From contig NC_064621.1 in the NCBI RefSeq assembly GCF_023898315.1, positions 121,034,561-121,098,560 of the forward strand: a DNA stretch of 64,000 nt. Reading direction: 5' to 3'. Below, one piece after another: positions 11,010-22,991 of the stretch. The notes beneath the pieces are model-generated. The model saw only the letters and a program-made list of their open reading frames with translations, was not told where the DNA came from and did no database searches. This DNA comes from Schistocerca nitens (lineage: Eukaryota > Arthropoda > Insecta > Orthoptera > Acrididae). Made by a program: the position numbers and the translations under genes. The stretch's first letter is position 1. Each line of letters starts with the position of its first letter.

Positions 11010-11575
11010 TAACATTCCTTGCAGCGCTCGATATTAGTTCTGTAAAATGCTTATTTGTCGGTACTGTGGCGAAAAATATGAGTCCCTAGCTGTTGTAACA
11101 TAACACTTACACAAATGGCTCTGGTTGTCACAAGGCATTCGAGGCAGGTCTCATACTAATGCCCATCTGCAGTTTCATATTGCACCGTCTCGACAAGCTC
11201 GAACAGCAAAATTGGTAAGTCAGAGAGCAAATATTTTCCTATTACCGACTCGGTGGAAATACTTGGGTGTGTTTCTCGTGACAAGCTGAGACTTGAAAAC
11301 ATGCGAGTTCAGTCGAACATTTAATGTATATGAGCACATAAGGCAGTGAAAGACATGTTCCCTCGTAGCAGCGGTTTCTGTCTCGTACGTAGGGTGGATA
11401 TTAGTGTAAAAAATCAGCTACAGTTATAGCAAATTGCCGAAAACAAGGCAATCATTAATTATGCCAATTTGGCTTTCAGTTTTAGGTTGAATAGCACCAT
11501 GACACACTCGCAATTCGCCTAGAGGACTAATCTTCTTGCAGTATTTACTGTCACATATAACTAGGCAGCTAATTA
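11010..11575 (-). repeat. inverted LTR-like fragment of the gypsy A family
   Basis: The reverse complement matches 3590-4060 with many small differences, including the blocks around GGCTCTGGTTGTCACAAGGC and CTAGAGGACTAAT. No gag or pol accompanies it. It begins just after the right end of the transposon at 10986. Confidence 0.7.
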
Positions 11576-11694
11576 TTTACAATGTGTGGTTATATCTGGA
11601 TGCATTTTTTGTTAAAGAATGGACGTATGTACACAGCAGACAGATTAACCTGCATAAAGTGTCATGAGAGGATGTAATGGATGCTACGTCAGTA

Positions 11695-11820
11695 GCCGGC
11701 CGCTGTGGCCGAGCGGTTCTAGGCGCTCCGGTCCGGAACCGCGCTGCTGCTCCGGTGGCAGGTTCGAATCCTGCCTCAGATGTTAAGTCCAATAGTGCTT
11801 AGAGCCAATTGAAGTTTTGA
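11695..11820 (+). mobile_element. SINE family A, copy 4, internally deleted
   Basis: The tRNA-like head is complete through GGTTCGAATCCTGCCTCAGA, but the middle ~70 bases are missing and the sequence jumps to ATGTTAAGTCCAATAGTGCT. The 12-base target duplication GCTACGTCAGTA (11683-11694 and 11821-11832) is perfect. So it probably inserted either as a shortened copy or full length, with the deletion arising later. Confidence 0.92.
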
Positions 11821-12059
11821 GCTACGTCAGTATAACGTGCGTGTAATATTGCTGTGACGTGGGTGCAATGTCATTGGAACGCTCATGCTACATAAATGAT
11901 GTCATGCGACATCGTTGTGTGTGTGTTGTTGTTAACCCAATACTTTGTTTCTATTTGTGTTAATGAAAATACTAAACTTGAAGTAATTCATTAACGGTGC
12001 AATTTTGACAAGGATTTTTATGTGGGATATCCCCGTGTTACACACACATACACACGCAA

Positions 12060-12180
12060 GCGCACGCAGTTCTCTTAGAGGACTGACATTTTTGCAGAAT
12101 ATGCCATGACGCCCTTAATTTATAATGTCAGAGTATCTAATGTTAATTTTTACCGCTCTTTGCAGAATACGGTGTGTATG
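12060..12180 (-). repeat. second inverted fragment of the gypsy A leader
   Basis: The reverse complement matches 3500-3620: both contain CAGAGTATCTAATGTTAA or its close variant, and the AGAGGACT block. It follows the fragment at 11010-11575 after about 480 bases that include SINE copy 4 and unassigned DNA. The two may be one broken LTR or two separate insertions. Confidence 0.6.
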
Positions 12181-12240
12181 AGAAAATAATGAGGTCGACG
12201 ACACTGCGAGCTTCCTGGCAATGCCGTGTCGCTGTATTAA

Positions 12241-13075
12241 AGAGCGGTGTGTTCGTCCCTTCGAGATGTTCAGTCCGAGTTTCAGATGCAAACTGCCATC
12301 ACGTGTTTTTGGAGAGCACCATAAGTGACGTTGCGTTTTTATAGTGTGTTACAAAAATGGAATAGAGGAATTTAGAACAACGTTATGCCATCCACTGTTG
12401 TGTTCAACTTGGGAAATCCCATCAAGTTTTGTATTGAACTTGGGGAATCTGTGAGTATGACCTACAAAAAGTTGAAACAGGCCTATGGTGAACATTCCTT
12501 GTCAAGAGCACAAGTGTTTCTCTGTCACAAATCAGTTTTGGAAGGCCGATAACCCGTTGAAGATTAACGTCGCTCAGAGAATCCTAGAACTTCAAAAACC
12601 GACGTAAACGCCGAATGTGGGCATCCACTGCAGCGTGTGTTCCTACAGGACAAATTGTCTACCAAATGCTTTACAAAGACGTCCTTGAAACGTTCAAGAA
12701 AAGGGTGAATCGAGTGAGACCAGACACTGCAGACAAGCGGATGCTCCATCACGATAACGCCTTATGTCACATGGCCCCTACTATCACGGACTTTTGATTT
12801 CAAAAGGTATTCCTATTTGTTGCACAACACCCCCCCCCCCACTCAACCGATCTGAGTCCTTGTGTCTTTTTTCTTTTCCCTAAACTGAAAAGTGTCTGAA
12901 AAGTATATCATTCTGGGAATCTGGAAAACATTCAAAAGAATGTGACGGACATGTTGAAGGCACTACCAGTTCAGAACTTTCAGGGCTGCTAAAAAGACTG
13001 GAAACAATGACTCCGTCGGTGTACAGCTGCCGAAGGTAACTGCTTTGAAGGGGACCATATTTTTTTTCTCACACA
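12241..13075 (+). pseudogene. mariner transposase remnant, copy 2
   Basis: Same family as 499-1290: the 5' parts share GTGTGTTCGTC and CCGAGTTTCAG, and both contain the AAAATGGAA start region. Readable blocks are YGEHSLSRAQVF (about 12485), the catalytic HHDNALCHMAPTITDF (about 12748-12796) and a C-terminal region ending GDHIFF-like near 13055. Frameshifts, a poly-C run at about 12829 and stops make it inactive. The 5' coding part contains a short local duplication near 12400-12450. Confidence 0.82.
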
Positions 13076-13079
13076 CCTC

Positions 13080-13540
13080 TACGTCATGGCGTTATTAAAT
13101 TATACTGTCAAAATGTTTTACCTCACAACATTAGCAGCCATTTTTTGCTCTGCTGCTAATGATCTTATCACTACAGTGAATGGTGAAACTAACATAGTTC
13201 GAATAACAAGAAAAAATTAATTTGTTATAATAAATATCCTCATCCCGATTTCCCCCCCGCCCTCCTCCCCCCCAGCGACTTGCTGAGTCGAATATGAAGT
13301 TGACATTTTGTAATTGGCTGAGAGCAAAAAGGAGAAGTCAATGACCTTAAATGTAACAAGCACAATTTCCTCAGCACCAGAAAAGCTGACATCGGAATAT
13401 GAAATTCCCAGAACACTGACACCAAGATGTCCTAACATCAGTCCAATTTCTGGAAAGCTGACGCTGGTGTCAGTTATTTGCACCATAACCAGCAATGACA
13501 TCCTACTAATCTACAGCCAGACATTGGTTCTATATATCCA
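13080..13540. other. unassigned, with a C-rich tract
   Basis: No gene was recognised. A C-rich run lies near 13250-13275. A minus-strand open frame (13217-13501) directly precedes, in the leftward sense, the polymerase fragment at 13540-13760, and may be part of the same decayed element, but its product is unknown. Confidence 0.4.
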
Positions 13541-13760
13541 TTCTCACGGTTTCCTTTTTGAACGCTCATCGGAATCTTCCAACGGCAGAAAAGCATGGCA
13601 TGCCCATAGAGATTGTTTACATCCAAGTAAAAGTGTATCTGAAGTCGTGGCCTGTACTCCTCCTCGCTCATCAACTGGTTATTCGCCTTGATGTACCTGT
13701 CTGCACGACGGCAAGGTTCCCCACCAATCCTGCGTTCGAAACGGAGCAACCTGCCGACAG
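13540..13760 (-). pseudogene. family-B DNA polymerase fragment, motif A region
   Basis: The minus strand reads RRIGGEPCRRADRYIKANN, then FYLDVNNLYGHAM, then WKIP. DxNNLYGxAM is polymerase motif A of the protein-primed family-B group, and the GG..C..RY.KANN stretch just before it is also typical. The fragment covers an upstream part of the same protein whose C-terminal end is seen at 2010-2720, so the two pieces do not overlap. The frame closes soon after. Confidence 0.72.
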
Positions 13761-13860
13761 TGGTCAGTCATTTGATGTGGATATGTGTTTTTTTTTAACA
13801 TTGTATCTCACAAAATCTCTGACGCAGTGTTAATACAAGACAACATCCAAATAGAATGTG

Positions 13861-14940
13861 TCTATGGCGTTATGCAACAAAATTAGTAAGGAAAAATGAG
13901 AGAAAAAGTTTTACTGAGTTCGAACAGCTAGCATTACTCAGTCACGCGGAAGTGTGGAAAATGTAAACTTTTGAGTATCATAAGTGCACAGGAACACAGC
14001 CAGTTCAACACTCCTAAGAGAGATAGTAAGCAATTCAGCAGAAAATAGAAGAGCGCAGGCCGAATGGCCTTCGTTATTCGCATGACACTATATGGAAGTT
14101 ACTAACTACGATGCAACAACAGCTAATAGGAGTTTGAGCAAGCAGTAAAGGCCCCGTAACAAGATCGTAAAGCAAATGCAGTGGAACTGAAGCTGACTGA
14201 CGACTTGGGACGAGCAGAATCAATTTCTCCTAGGCAAAATAAATAACTCCCACAAGCTTTTGGCAGTTGATCAGTAGAATCTGTGGCGTTTATGTCGTTT
14301 GCATTCGGTTCTCTGGTTAGTATATGGTGTGTGTGACACTGTTCTAGTGTCGATCTTGTATTTGTTGCACTAAGAGACGATCAGCGATGGGAAGCCAGGC
14401 TGATGAGGTCCAGCATCCAGTCCTGAAGGCAGCACAGCAGCCAGCACTGATGGGTTGTTCGAGGGTCTACCAACGCGACCCTACCAATATAGGGCAGGAA
14501 CCGACCTAAACTCCAGCGTCAGACGGGTGTGAAGGCAAACCGTACAGGCGGGCCAGGTTCAGCATTCAGCACGACTACGCGGCGTCAGACATCGTAGTCC
14601 ACTTGAGGAGACAATACGGTCAGTGATCAGGGAGCGATTGAGTAGTCCCAGAAACGGCGTGTGAATCAAAACACACAAGCCGTGGTCACCGCCACTTTCA
14701 AGCAGAGCTACCAAGGGGGCGGCATAATCGCCGCATCAGGGTGTCCGAGCTGATACAGCGCCCTCGGCAGCCGTGAGTCTGCTACTGAATTGAGCGGAGT
14801 CTTCTCCGGCTTACGTAGCTGCAGGTCGTCGCAAAAGAAGCAGCAACGACTTGTATTCTCAGTAATAAAAGCAATCATTTTGCATATTGTTTCAACATCC
14901 AGGTCCTCGGTGTGCATCCTGACGAATTAATAGTAGTGGC
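13861..14940. other. unassigned stretch
   Basis: No convincing gene, transposon end or repeat was recognised. A 69-codon minus-strand frame at 14708-14917 (CCFFCDDLQLRKPEKTPL) was not recognised. Confidence 0.5.
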
Positions 14941-14942
14941 CC

Positions 14943-15690
14943 ATGCAAATTGGCGTACAGAAGTGTTCTAGCGTAGCGTCAGCGACAGTTGGGTATCCTT
15001 CAACGATCCAGCGCACCAACATAAGCAACAGTCACAAAGAGAGCGTCAAAGAGAAGACTATTTTACTTGTTTGCTACGTCCATAATAAAGACTTTGAAGT
15101 GATGTTGTATGGACCGAAAGAACTAGCCGATTTATCCCAGTTTAAAGGCAACAGCCGGCAAGAGCATCTTATTCCGCCACTTTGCAAAATCTGCAAATTA
15201 ATGGGACATTCTGCGCATTGTAATAGATTTGTACCAGTACTACTTGGAGAAAATACTTTCGCTGTAGAGTTTTCTTTTTTTGGTAGTAGTACTAGCTGTG
15301 TAAAAAAAGGGAAAGTTAAATTGCACAAAAATTAGAAAAACATGGGCAGCTAGTACTAACGATGCGAGAGAGTTCTTATGAAACGAGTTTCTAAATTGTT
15401 TGAATCTTATTGAATGGCAAAAAACACTAAACGAACAGCTAACGCAACAAGTGACAGAAGAACAACCTCAATCGGGATTGTGTGATACTGAAACAGTAAA
15501 TCCTTCGTCATTAATTGGCCCTTCGGCCACAAGTTTAAGAACTTCCTTCCCTAGGAACACAACTGAAGACGTTACAGTGTTTGTAGACGATGTATTAGCC
15601 ACCGCCGCGTTGTGTAGCTGGGACATGATTTCTGATGGCCAAGTTACGTACCACGGAGAAGGCAAAAATCTGTATCTCATATCATGAAAT
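14943..15690 (+). other. two consecutive open frames of unknown origin
   Basis: An ATG at 14943 opens 130 codons. A Cys/His cluster CKICKLMGHSAHC (spacing C-x2-C-x4-H-x3-C) resembles, but does not match, a retroviral zinc knuckle (C-x2-C-x4-H-x4-C). A second frame (about 15400-15687) contains FVDDVLATAALCSWDM. Neither was assigned. They could be remnants of an unrecognised transposon; no splice structure could be established. Confidence 0.3.
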
Positions 15691-15959
15691 GCTTAATGAA
15701 GTATCCACATTCAGGGAGTTAGCGGAGGCTTTGCGTCAGAGCTACAGAAAACAGAACAGTACACGTCCTCCACGTCCTCAGTAAACATAGACCTCCAGCA
15801 GTCACTGCTACCATCTAGTCACTGTCCTATAGCAAACTGAGCACATGCATATATACCTCCCACTCACTTTTTTAAATGAAATAATGCCTATTTACATTAA
15901 CAAACTAGACCTAAGGTAAATTAAATGTCAGTGGTGTTTGCTGCATGATTCTAGTCGAG

Positions 15960-17110
15960 TGGTTTACGAGATATCGTATTTTGAAAAGTTCCCAGGACCG
16001 ACACCTGTACAGTACCTGTGGCAGCACACGCTAAAGAACAACATAAGTAAATACACCACTTCTGTGGATTCTGACCAGTAAAGGGACAACTGACCATCAG
16101 ATCTTGCGTTCAAAATGACCACCGGCAGTGGCAATTGACGCATCCAGAATGATATGGAACGACTGCTGCACACGTTTTAGAATTTTAGTGGCCGATGTCA
16201 GAGAAGATTGCAGTAATACGTCGTTGCATATCATCGCGTGTAGTTGGTGTGTACTTGTAGACAGTGTCTTTTAGTTTTCCCTCAGAAAAAAAGTCTACAC
16301 GTATTAAATTCGGGGGAATGTGCAGACCAAGGTACAGGTCCTCTGCATCCAGTCCAACAATTTGGAAACAGTTCATGAAGACATGCTGTAGTACTTCGTG
16401 CACTAGAAGTTGCACAGCCATCTTGTTGGTACCACAGGTTCCTACTAGTCTGCCAATGAACTTCTAGCATCCATGGAAGATGGTCAGTTAGAAGGCTGCG
16501 ATACTGGTAGGTTTTCAATGTTCCGCCTATAAAAAGAAGGGCCTATGAGTTGATGCTTCACTACACAACACCACACGTTTACACTCCATGGACGCTGACG
16601 TTCCACCTCACGAAGCCAACAGGGACTGTCAACAGACCAATAGTGCATGTTTCGGCGGTTTACCTGGCCGTGATTGGTAAAAGTGGCTTCATCATTAAAC
16701 AAGATTCATCACACTCTGGAGTATCCTGTCTTAATGACCATGTACAAAAATTAGCACCATTCTCATAATCTTTTCCATGAAGTTCTTGGTGGAGAGAGAT
16801 GCGATAGGGATCTCATTGGGGAATGCCTAGGATACTTTCCTGACTCATGCCACTTCCACGTGCGATTGCGAGGGAGCTAAAGTACAGACCAACTGCTACA
16901 GCAGCAAGGACATTCATTTGCGCTTCTCTGTCGTCACTTGCTTCCTTCTGTTACGTTGTCTAGGCGTTACAGTACCGCTTTCACATTAGTTGATGGTTGA
17001 CATCTATTGGGATATCTTGCCACGAGAACGAACTGCATTCTGCCCACATTCTCCATACACAATGAGCAAGTCAGCTTCTTCTGCATTGGTAAATCCCATC
17101 GCTGACTCGG
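15960..17110 (-). pseudogene. mariner-like (DD34D-type) transposase remnant
   Basis: The minus strand begins near 17105 with FTNAEEADLLIVYGECGQNA, the N-terminal HTH of a large arthropod mariner-like family. It continues with the first catalytic block MFNDEATFTNHGQVNRRN (about 16702), WSVNVWCCVVKHQLIGPSF, the second block LWYQQDGCATSS (about 16430), and a third region HSPEFNTCRLFF with Glu in place of the usual Asp. LKDTVYKYTPTTRDDMQRRI lies near the end. Several frameshifts separate the pieces. Inverted ends were not identified. Confidence 0.82.
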
Positions 17111-17186
17111 GACCTACTGCCTGAACACACATTAACTAACAAGCAAGTCACATCGCAGTCAATGAACACACAAGCACACTGTAAGC

Positions 17187-18140
17187 ATGTTCAATATTAC
17201 AAGAAATTCAATACCAAACCGTCCTTCGACAATGTTATTCATCCGAACAATTTCCTCTGCCCACGTCCCACAGCTGATAAAATTAATAACGATTACACTC
17301 TTTAAAAAATCCATTCATTTTGGGGATCGCACACCTTCCAGCAAACCTCCCTCGCTGCCTGTCGCTGCTACAGTTTCTTCCTATTGACTCGTGATCAAGA
17401 GACACTCGCATGCCACCAGTAAATACAGAGACATATCACAGACTTATTGAATGCTAAAACACGCCGGGACTGGCGCCAGACATGCACCAGACTCAATGTT
17501 ACACTCCCCATTAACTCTCCCAAGTATTCGAAAGCACTCCATATTGTCACCGGCAGTAATTCCATCGCTTTCTACCTGCTCCTCCACAGTAATCATCCCT
17601 TGCCTGATAAACTGAACAAACCTGACTCCATTGCGTCCTATCTTCCTGACATCTTCACAATTCCTGGTGTCCTTTCTTGAGTACAGCCTATGCAGTACAA
17701 GCCATCAAAACACAAACACCAGTGTCCCAACCATGGCTCCCCATTTTCAGTATTTGGACAACATACCACAAACTGAATGAAATACACCTATCACAGAACA
17801 TGACATTAAAGAACTAGCTCAGAAAAAGCTACACTTCCCCTGGTCACAATCGTATTAAATATCAACACCTTAATTCTCACTTTATAGGACTGTTACCTCC
17901 AGAGGTGACGATCCTAAACTGTAGGAAACCTCCAAAAGCCTACTTTTCCTAAAGCTGCACAAACGACCTACTGATAGCTTCCCTTACCCACCCAACAGCG
18001 TCAACTCAGTATTCAGCAAGTTCTTTGAACCAATTCTCTCCTGGCACATCCATCAACTCCTGAAACAACACGACCTTCTTTCTGACAACCAGTATAGCTT
18101 CTGTTCCAACATCTTCTCCCGTCACTCATCTCCTATGCAC
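17187..18140 (+). pseudogene. Jockey-like non-LTR retrotransposon fragment
   Basis: Coding remnants contain TRRDWRQTCTRLN, YLPDIFTIPGV, HNRIKYQHL, then the RT segment NSVNSVFSKFFEPILSWHIH followed by QHDLLSDNQYSF, equivalent to the usual SVLSKLFE and QFGFR motifs. This is the region between endonuclease and RT catalytic core. It stops near 18140, just before the left end of the transposon at 18211, which may have interrupted it. No matching continuation was recognised after 25312. Confidence 0.65.
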
Positions 18141-19060
18141 TAGCTCAAAAATAAAAATAGTATCTCTCGACCATGTATATTTCGCGTAAGAGTCGCGAAC
18201 ACAAAATATAAGAGGTCCATTGATCGTGACCGGGCCAAATATCTCACGAAATAAGCATCAAACGAAAAAACTACAAAGAACGAAACTTGTCTAACTTGAA
18301 GGGGGAAACCAGATGGCGCTATGGTTGGCCCTCTAGATGGCGCTGCCATAGGTCAAACGAATATCAACTGCGTGTTTGAAAATAGGAACCCGCATTTGTT
18401 ATTACATAATCGTGTAGTACGTAATGAAATATGAATGTTTTAGTTGGACCACTTTTTTCCCTCTGTGATAGATGGCGCTGCATTAGTCACAAACGTATAA
18501 GTACGTGGTATCACGTAACATTCCGCCAGTGCGGACGGTATTTGCTTCGTGATACAATACCCGTGTTAAAATAGACCGTTTACCAATTGCGGAAAAGGTC
18601 GATATCGTGTTGATGTATGGCTATTGTGATCAAAATGCCCAACGGGCTTGCGCTGCTCGGTATCCTGGACCACATCATCCAAGTGTCCGGACCGTCCGCC
18701 GGATAGTTACGTCATTTAAGGAAACAGGAAGTGTTCAGGACATGTGGAAAGTCAACCACGACCGGAAACAAATGATGATGCCCAAGTAGGTGTTTTAGCT
18801 GCTGTCGCGGCTAATCCGCACATCAGTAGCAGACAAATTGCGTGAGAATCGGGAATCTCAGAAACATTTGTGTTCAGAATGCTACATTAACATCGATTGC
18901 ACCCGTACCATATTTCTATGCACCAGGGATTGCATGGCGACGACTTTGAACGTCGTGTACAGTTCTACCACTGGGCACAAGAGAAATTACGGGACGATGC
19001 CGGATTTTTTGCACGCGTTCTATTTAGCGACGAAGCATCATTCACCAACAGCGGTAACGT

Positions 19061-19235
19061 TGTTGCTACACACTAGTGAAATCAAGGACACAGTAAAACT
19101 TCTGCTCACACACACCTTTATTCTCACACGTCCATTTTACAGTTACAGTTGAAATATATCCGCTGCAGAGGGCAGCACAACGTACAGACTTAACAGAACA
19201 TCAACAGATGGCATAGGAGTCTTCATTCCCCGACA
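19061..19235 (-). repeat. Bel/Pao 3' LTR
   Basis: The copy downstream of integrase in element orientation. It is 175 bases, TG...CA bounded, and differs from the other LTR at six positions. Confidence 0.96.
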
Positions 19236-20816
19236 TCCTCCCCACCCTGGTCCATCTCGAGGGGGATGATCAGCTGGACCGGTCGACAGATCTTCATACC
19301 ATCTGGCTGGCGGAGGATGATGCACCGTATTTTACTGTCTCTGCCATGCCGCACTTCTTCTACCACAGCCCTCTTCCACAAGTGCCGTGGTTTGCTGTCT
19401 TCTTGGAGCAGAACAACCTCTCGAATTCTCGGTTTCCTCTGCGAAGGGTATCCCTTCACCTCATGATATTGTCTTAGCAGCAGGAGGTATTCTGTCTTCC
19501 ACCTGCGCCAGATGTCGTCATTGACCTTTTGTCTGAGTCGGAACTCCTTGGCAAGGTCCTTTCTAGTTGCTGGCTCTGGCCCACATGGAATTGTTACTAA
19601 TTTCCCACCATTTAGAAAGTGGGCTGGCGTCAGTGCAGTGTCACTCTCTCCTTGAGTGATGGGTCGTGAGTTTATTGCGGCTTCTATGCTGATCAAGGTG
19701 GTGTTTAAGCTCTCATCATCCATCTGGGAGCGACCAAGAACTTTCCTCAGGCAGCGCTTGACTGAGCCTATCATGCGTTCCCACCAGCCTCCCCACCAAG
19801 CCGCACGTGGTGGTATGAATTTCCAAGTGATGGTGGGCACAGTAGAGCTGTACTTCAGTATGCTGCATGGTTTTGAAAAGCTCTGCCAGTTCTGAGTTGG
19901 CTGCATGGAATGTTGTAGCATTGTCTGAGTAGACAGTGACTGGTAGGCTCCTACGTCCTGCAAAGCGTTGCATGGCCATCAAAAATCTGTCAGTGGACAT
20001 GTCAGTTGCAAGTTCAATATGAATGGCCCGTGTTGTTGCACATGTGAATAGGACCATGTAGGACTTTTTTGTTTGATGTCCAGATTTGACATATAATGGT
20101 CCGGCAAAATCGATGCCTGTTACTGCAAATGGTCTTGAAGGCTGAACTCTGTCCAGTGGTAGTGGGGCCTCCATCTCTTCATACCGGCGACTGTGTATTA
20201 TCTTGCATGGTAGGCAAGAGTGAAGAACTCTCCGAACAGCTTGTCGTCCTCGCAGAATCCAAAATTCTTCTCGCAGTTCCCCTAACACAATCCGCACACC
20301 GAGATGATGCAGTCTTACATGTGTATGTCTGATGAGAAGCTCAGTGAAATGGTGACGTCCATCCAATATAACTGGATGCTTCTCTGAGTGTGACAATGCA
20401 GCACATTGCAGCCTACCACCAAGACGAAGGATGCCATCCGATATAAAGGGATTGTATCGAGCAATCTTTGATTCCTTGGGCAATTGTTCTTCCTTACGCA
20501 ATGCAGACAGTTCACTAGTGAATAGTTCCTCTTGAACTCTTCTGATCCAGTAGGTGCGGGCATTTTGCAATTCAAAAGCACTAAAACTGCCAAAGATTCT
20601 ATTTTTGTTTCTTGTTGTGCTGATAAATCGAAATACAATGGCAGTTATATGCAGTACTCGCCAATATGAACTAAACCTTGCAATGTCCAGTAGTGGTTCA
20701 GTGATGCTGATCAGACATTTGCTCTCGTTTTGGCTTCTGGCATTGATGGAGGTGGGGATAAGATTTCCAGTGGCCAGAACTGCTTGTCTTATGAAAGCCA
20801 TGGTGGACCACCCCAC
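19223..20816 (-). pseudogene. Bel/Pao integrase and C-terminal domain
   Basis: The minus strand has an N-terminal region with WIRRVQEELF, a zinc-binding HHCC segment (HTHVRLHHLGVRI ... CLPCK), and the catalytic core with Asp in VTGIDFAGPLY and Asp in VYSDNATTFH. After a frameshift near 19900 comes the third catalytic Glu within WWERMIGSVKRCLRKVLG. A C-terminal DUF5641-like domain follows (RQKVNDDIWRRWKTEYL, then VVLLQEDSKPRHLWKRA), ending close to the 3' LTR at 19223. Integrase joins element DNA to the chromosome. All three acidic residues remain, but the frame is broken at least once here and separated from RT by a stop at about 20789. Confidence 0.9.
19236..19250 (-). other. polypurine tract of the Bel/Pao element
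   Basis: On the minus strand the bases just before the 3' LTR read CCAGGGTGGGGAGGA, a purine-rich run in the position that primes plus-strand DNA synthesis. Confidence 0.8.
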
Positions 20817-22975
20817 CAGATATCAAGAGTGGCTAGCAGATTTGCTTCTAGTCCCCGCGTGAGATGATCTGCAGGATTTTGGCTTCCCGGACAATGCCTC
20901 CATTGGCTGGGTGTGGTGTATGTCAATATCTCTGTCACACGATTACAGATAAATGTTTTCCATTTGTTTGGATCACTCCGTACCCATTCCAAAGTGACTG
21001 TTGAGTCGCTCCACAAGGTAGCTCTGTTGACATCAAACCCTGTTTCCTGGCAAAAATAATGAAGGAGTCGTGATCCGACCAATGCAGCAAGTAACTCCAA
21101 CCTGGGTAGAGTTACCTTCTTGATAGGAGCCAATCTGTTCTTGCTACAGACAAGGTGCACAGTGTATCCAGTTTCAGTAGCTGTCGTTATATACAAAACA
21201 GCGCCGTAGGCTCTTTCAGATGCATCACAGAATACATGCACCTCTGCAGAGCCACCTGTGCCCAGCGTCCCTATCCATCTAGGAATATGTAGTGATGACA
21301 AGTGATGAAGCTTTGAGACCCATGAGTGCCAACGACATGCAAGATCTGTGGGCAAAACTTCCTCCCATATAAGACCCCTCAGCCATGTGTCTTGGAAAAT
21401 TATCTTTGAAACGAGCCCAACAGGAGTGTACACACCCGGGGGATCATAAAACTGAGCAGCTGCTCGAAGAACATTTCTCTTGGTAGCCAGTTTGTCCATT
21501 AGATTTTCAGCTATCTTCTCGTAGTCACTGCAGATGGAGTCATCTTCTGTGTTCCAATTAATTCCTAACACTTGGGTTGTGGTCTTTGTTTCAAGGCCTT
21601 TGACATCCCATATTGCCTTCAGATCATTCGAATTAGTCGCCCATTTGGACAATGGAAGACTTATCTGCTGGAAAAGTTCTGTCAGTTCATGGTAAACAGT
21701 TGCAGCGGTGTCGCTGTCTCTAACACTCGCTACGAAATCGTCCATGAACACTGACTTGTTTACAAGTCCTGAAGATAGTGGATATTTTTCACTATTTAGT
21801 GCTGCTAGCTCCCTTACGGCAGCTGACAACAGGAATGGGCTTGATGCAAGTCCAAATAGCAAACGTTTGAAGCGATATGTAATCACATCATTTGTGGTCA
21901 TGTAGGCACCACTTCCAGCTTGCTCAACACGATACCAAAGGAACCTCGTGAGGTCTCTGTCTTCTTCTTTCAACGTTAACTGCAGGAAAGCTTGGTCCAC
22001 ATCACACACTAATCCCACTGGAAGTGTGCGGAATCGTAGTAAGATTGCTAGAATATCCGGAAGTAAATTTGGTCCCTTTTCGAGGGCATCATTCAGCGAT
22101 AGAGACTCTGGCTCATGTGAGGATGCATCGAAGACTATTCTGTACTTCACACTTCCACTGATGCATTTCTTCACAATGTGGTGTGGCAGGTAAAATGTGT
22201 TTCCAGCAGTACGGTCCTCAGGTGCTACCTCTACCTGGTTCTTCTCAATATATTTCGACATGGTCTCGTGGTAAATTACCTTCAGATCTTCATTCCCTCG
22301 CAGCTTGTTTTGTAAGGAGTGAAGACGCGCTTCAGCAGTTGTGCGGTTGCAGGAGAGAGGCATATCCTTCTTTCGAGGCATAGATACAACTCTGCGGCCA
22401 TATTCCACACAGTATGATTCTCGGAATACCTGATAAATAGGGTGGTCCATGGGTTTTAATGCTCGCTCTTGATGTTCTGTTATCCCGATTGTCTCCAGGT
22501 CCCAAAATCGGCGCACTGACTCATCAGATATATCACTGCAGCTGCCCTGAATAAAGTTGACAGTTGCTCTGTTGACGGTGGTGCTAGATCTGTTTCCACT
22601 GAGCACATATCCAAAGATTGTTGGGAGAAGAACCAATGATGGTGATACCTTGATTGGTTGTTCCAAAGTCACGATTCTCCAGTAATAATCAGCTCCAATC
22701 AGGATCTCAATAGATCTTCAGTGTCTCCTTTAGGATCTGCGAGTGGTGTACCACCCCTCAAGGCCATATCTCCTACATCTTGTGGCACTGTTGGTTGCTG
22801 TGAAAAATTATTTGTGCTTTCAAAGGCTGTTACTGATTGTGGGAATGAGTGGAGCACCCCATCATATTAAACTGCACCTGCTTCCTTGAGAGTGATGAAC
22901 TGTAACTGGATTCGAAAGTAGTTACTCGATTGACTCCCTGTGTCCAGGATGGCACGTGTCTGTTTGCTCTTACCA
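20789..22975 (-). pseudogene. Bel/Pao protease, reverse transcriptase and RNase H
   Basis: The protease active site reads RAILDTGSQSS at about 22940, in a frame shifted relative to gag. A stop near 22867 follows. From about 22672 a 627-codon open frame, lacking an ATG start as expected for a polyprotein, covers the RT. It contains VKYRIVFDAS (about residue 175), the first palm aspartate in LVCDVDQAF (222), YRFKRLLFGL, and the catalytic FMDD box (309-312). RNase H follows with VFCDASERAYGA (480), LPRLELLAAL (522), LWSDSTVTLEWV (553) and NPADHLTRG. This is the longest open stretch in the window. It ends at a TAA after WWGGPPWLS, beyond which the homologous sequence continues, so that is a single nonsense change. 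Confidence 0.93.
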
Positions 22976-22991
22976 GTGGGTCCTGTGATAT

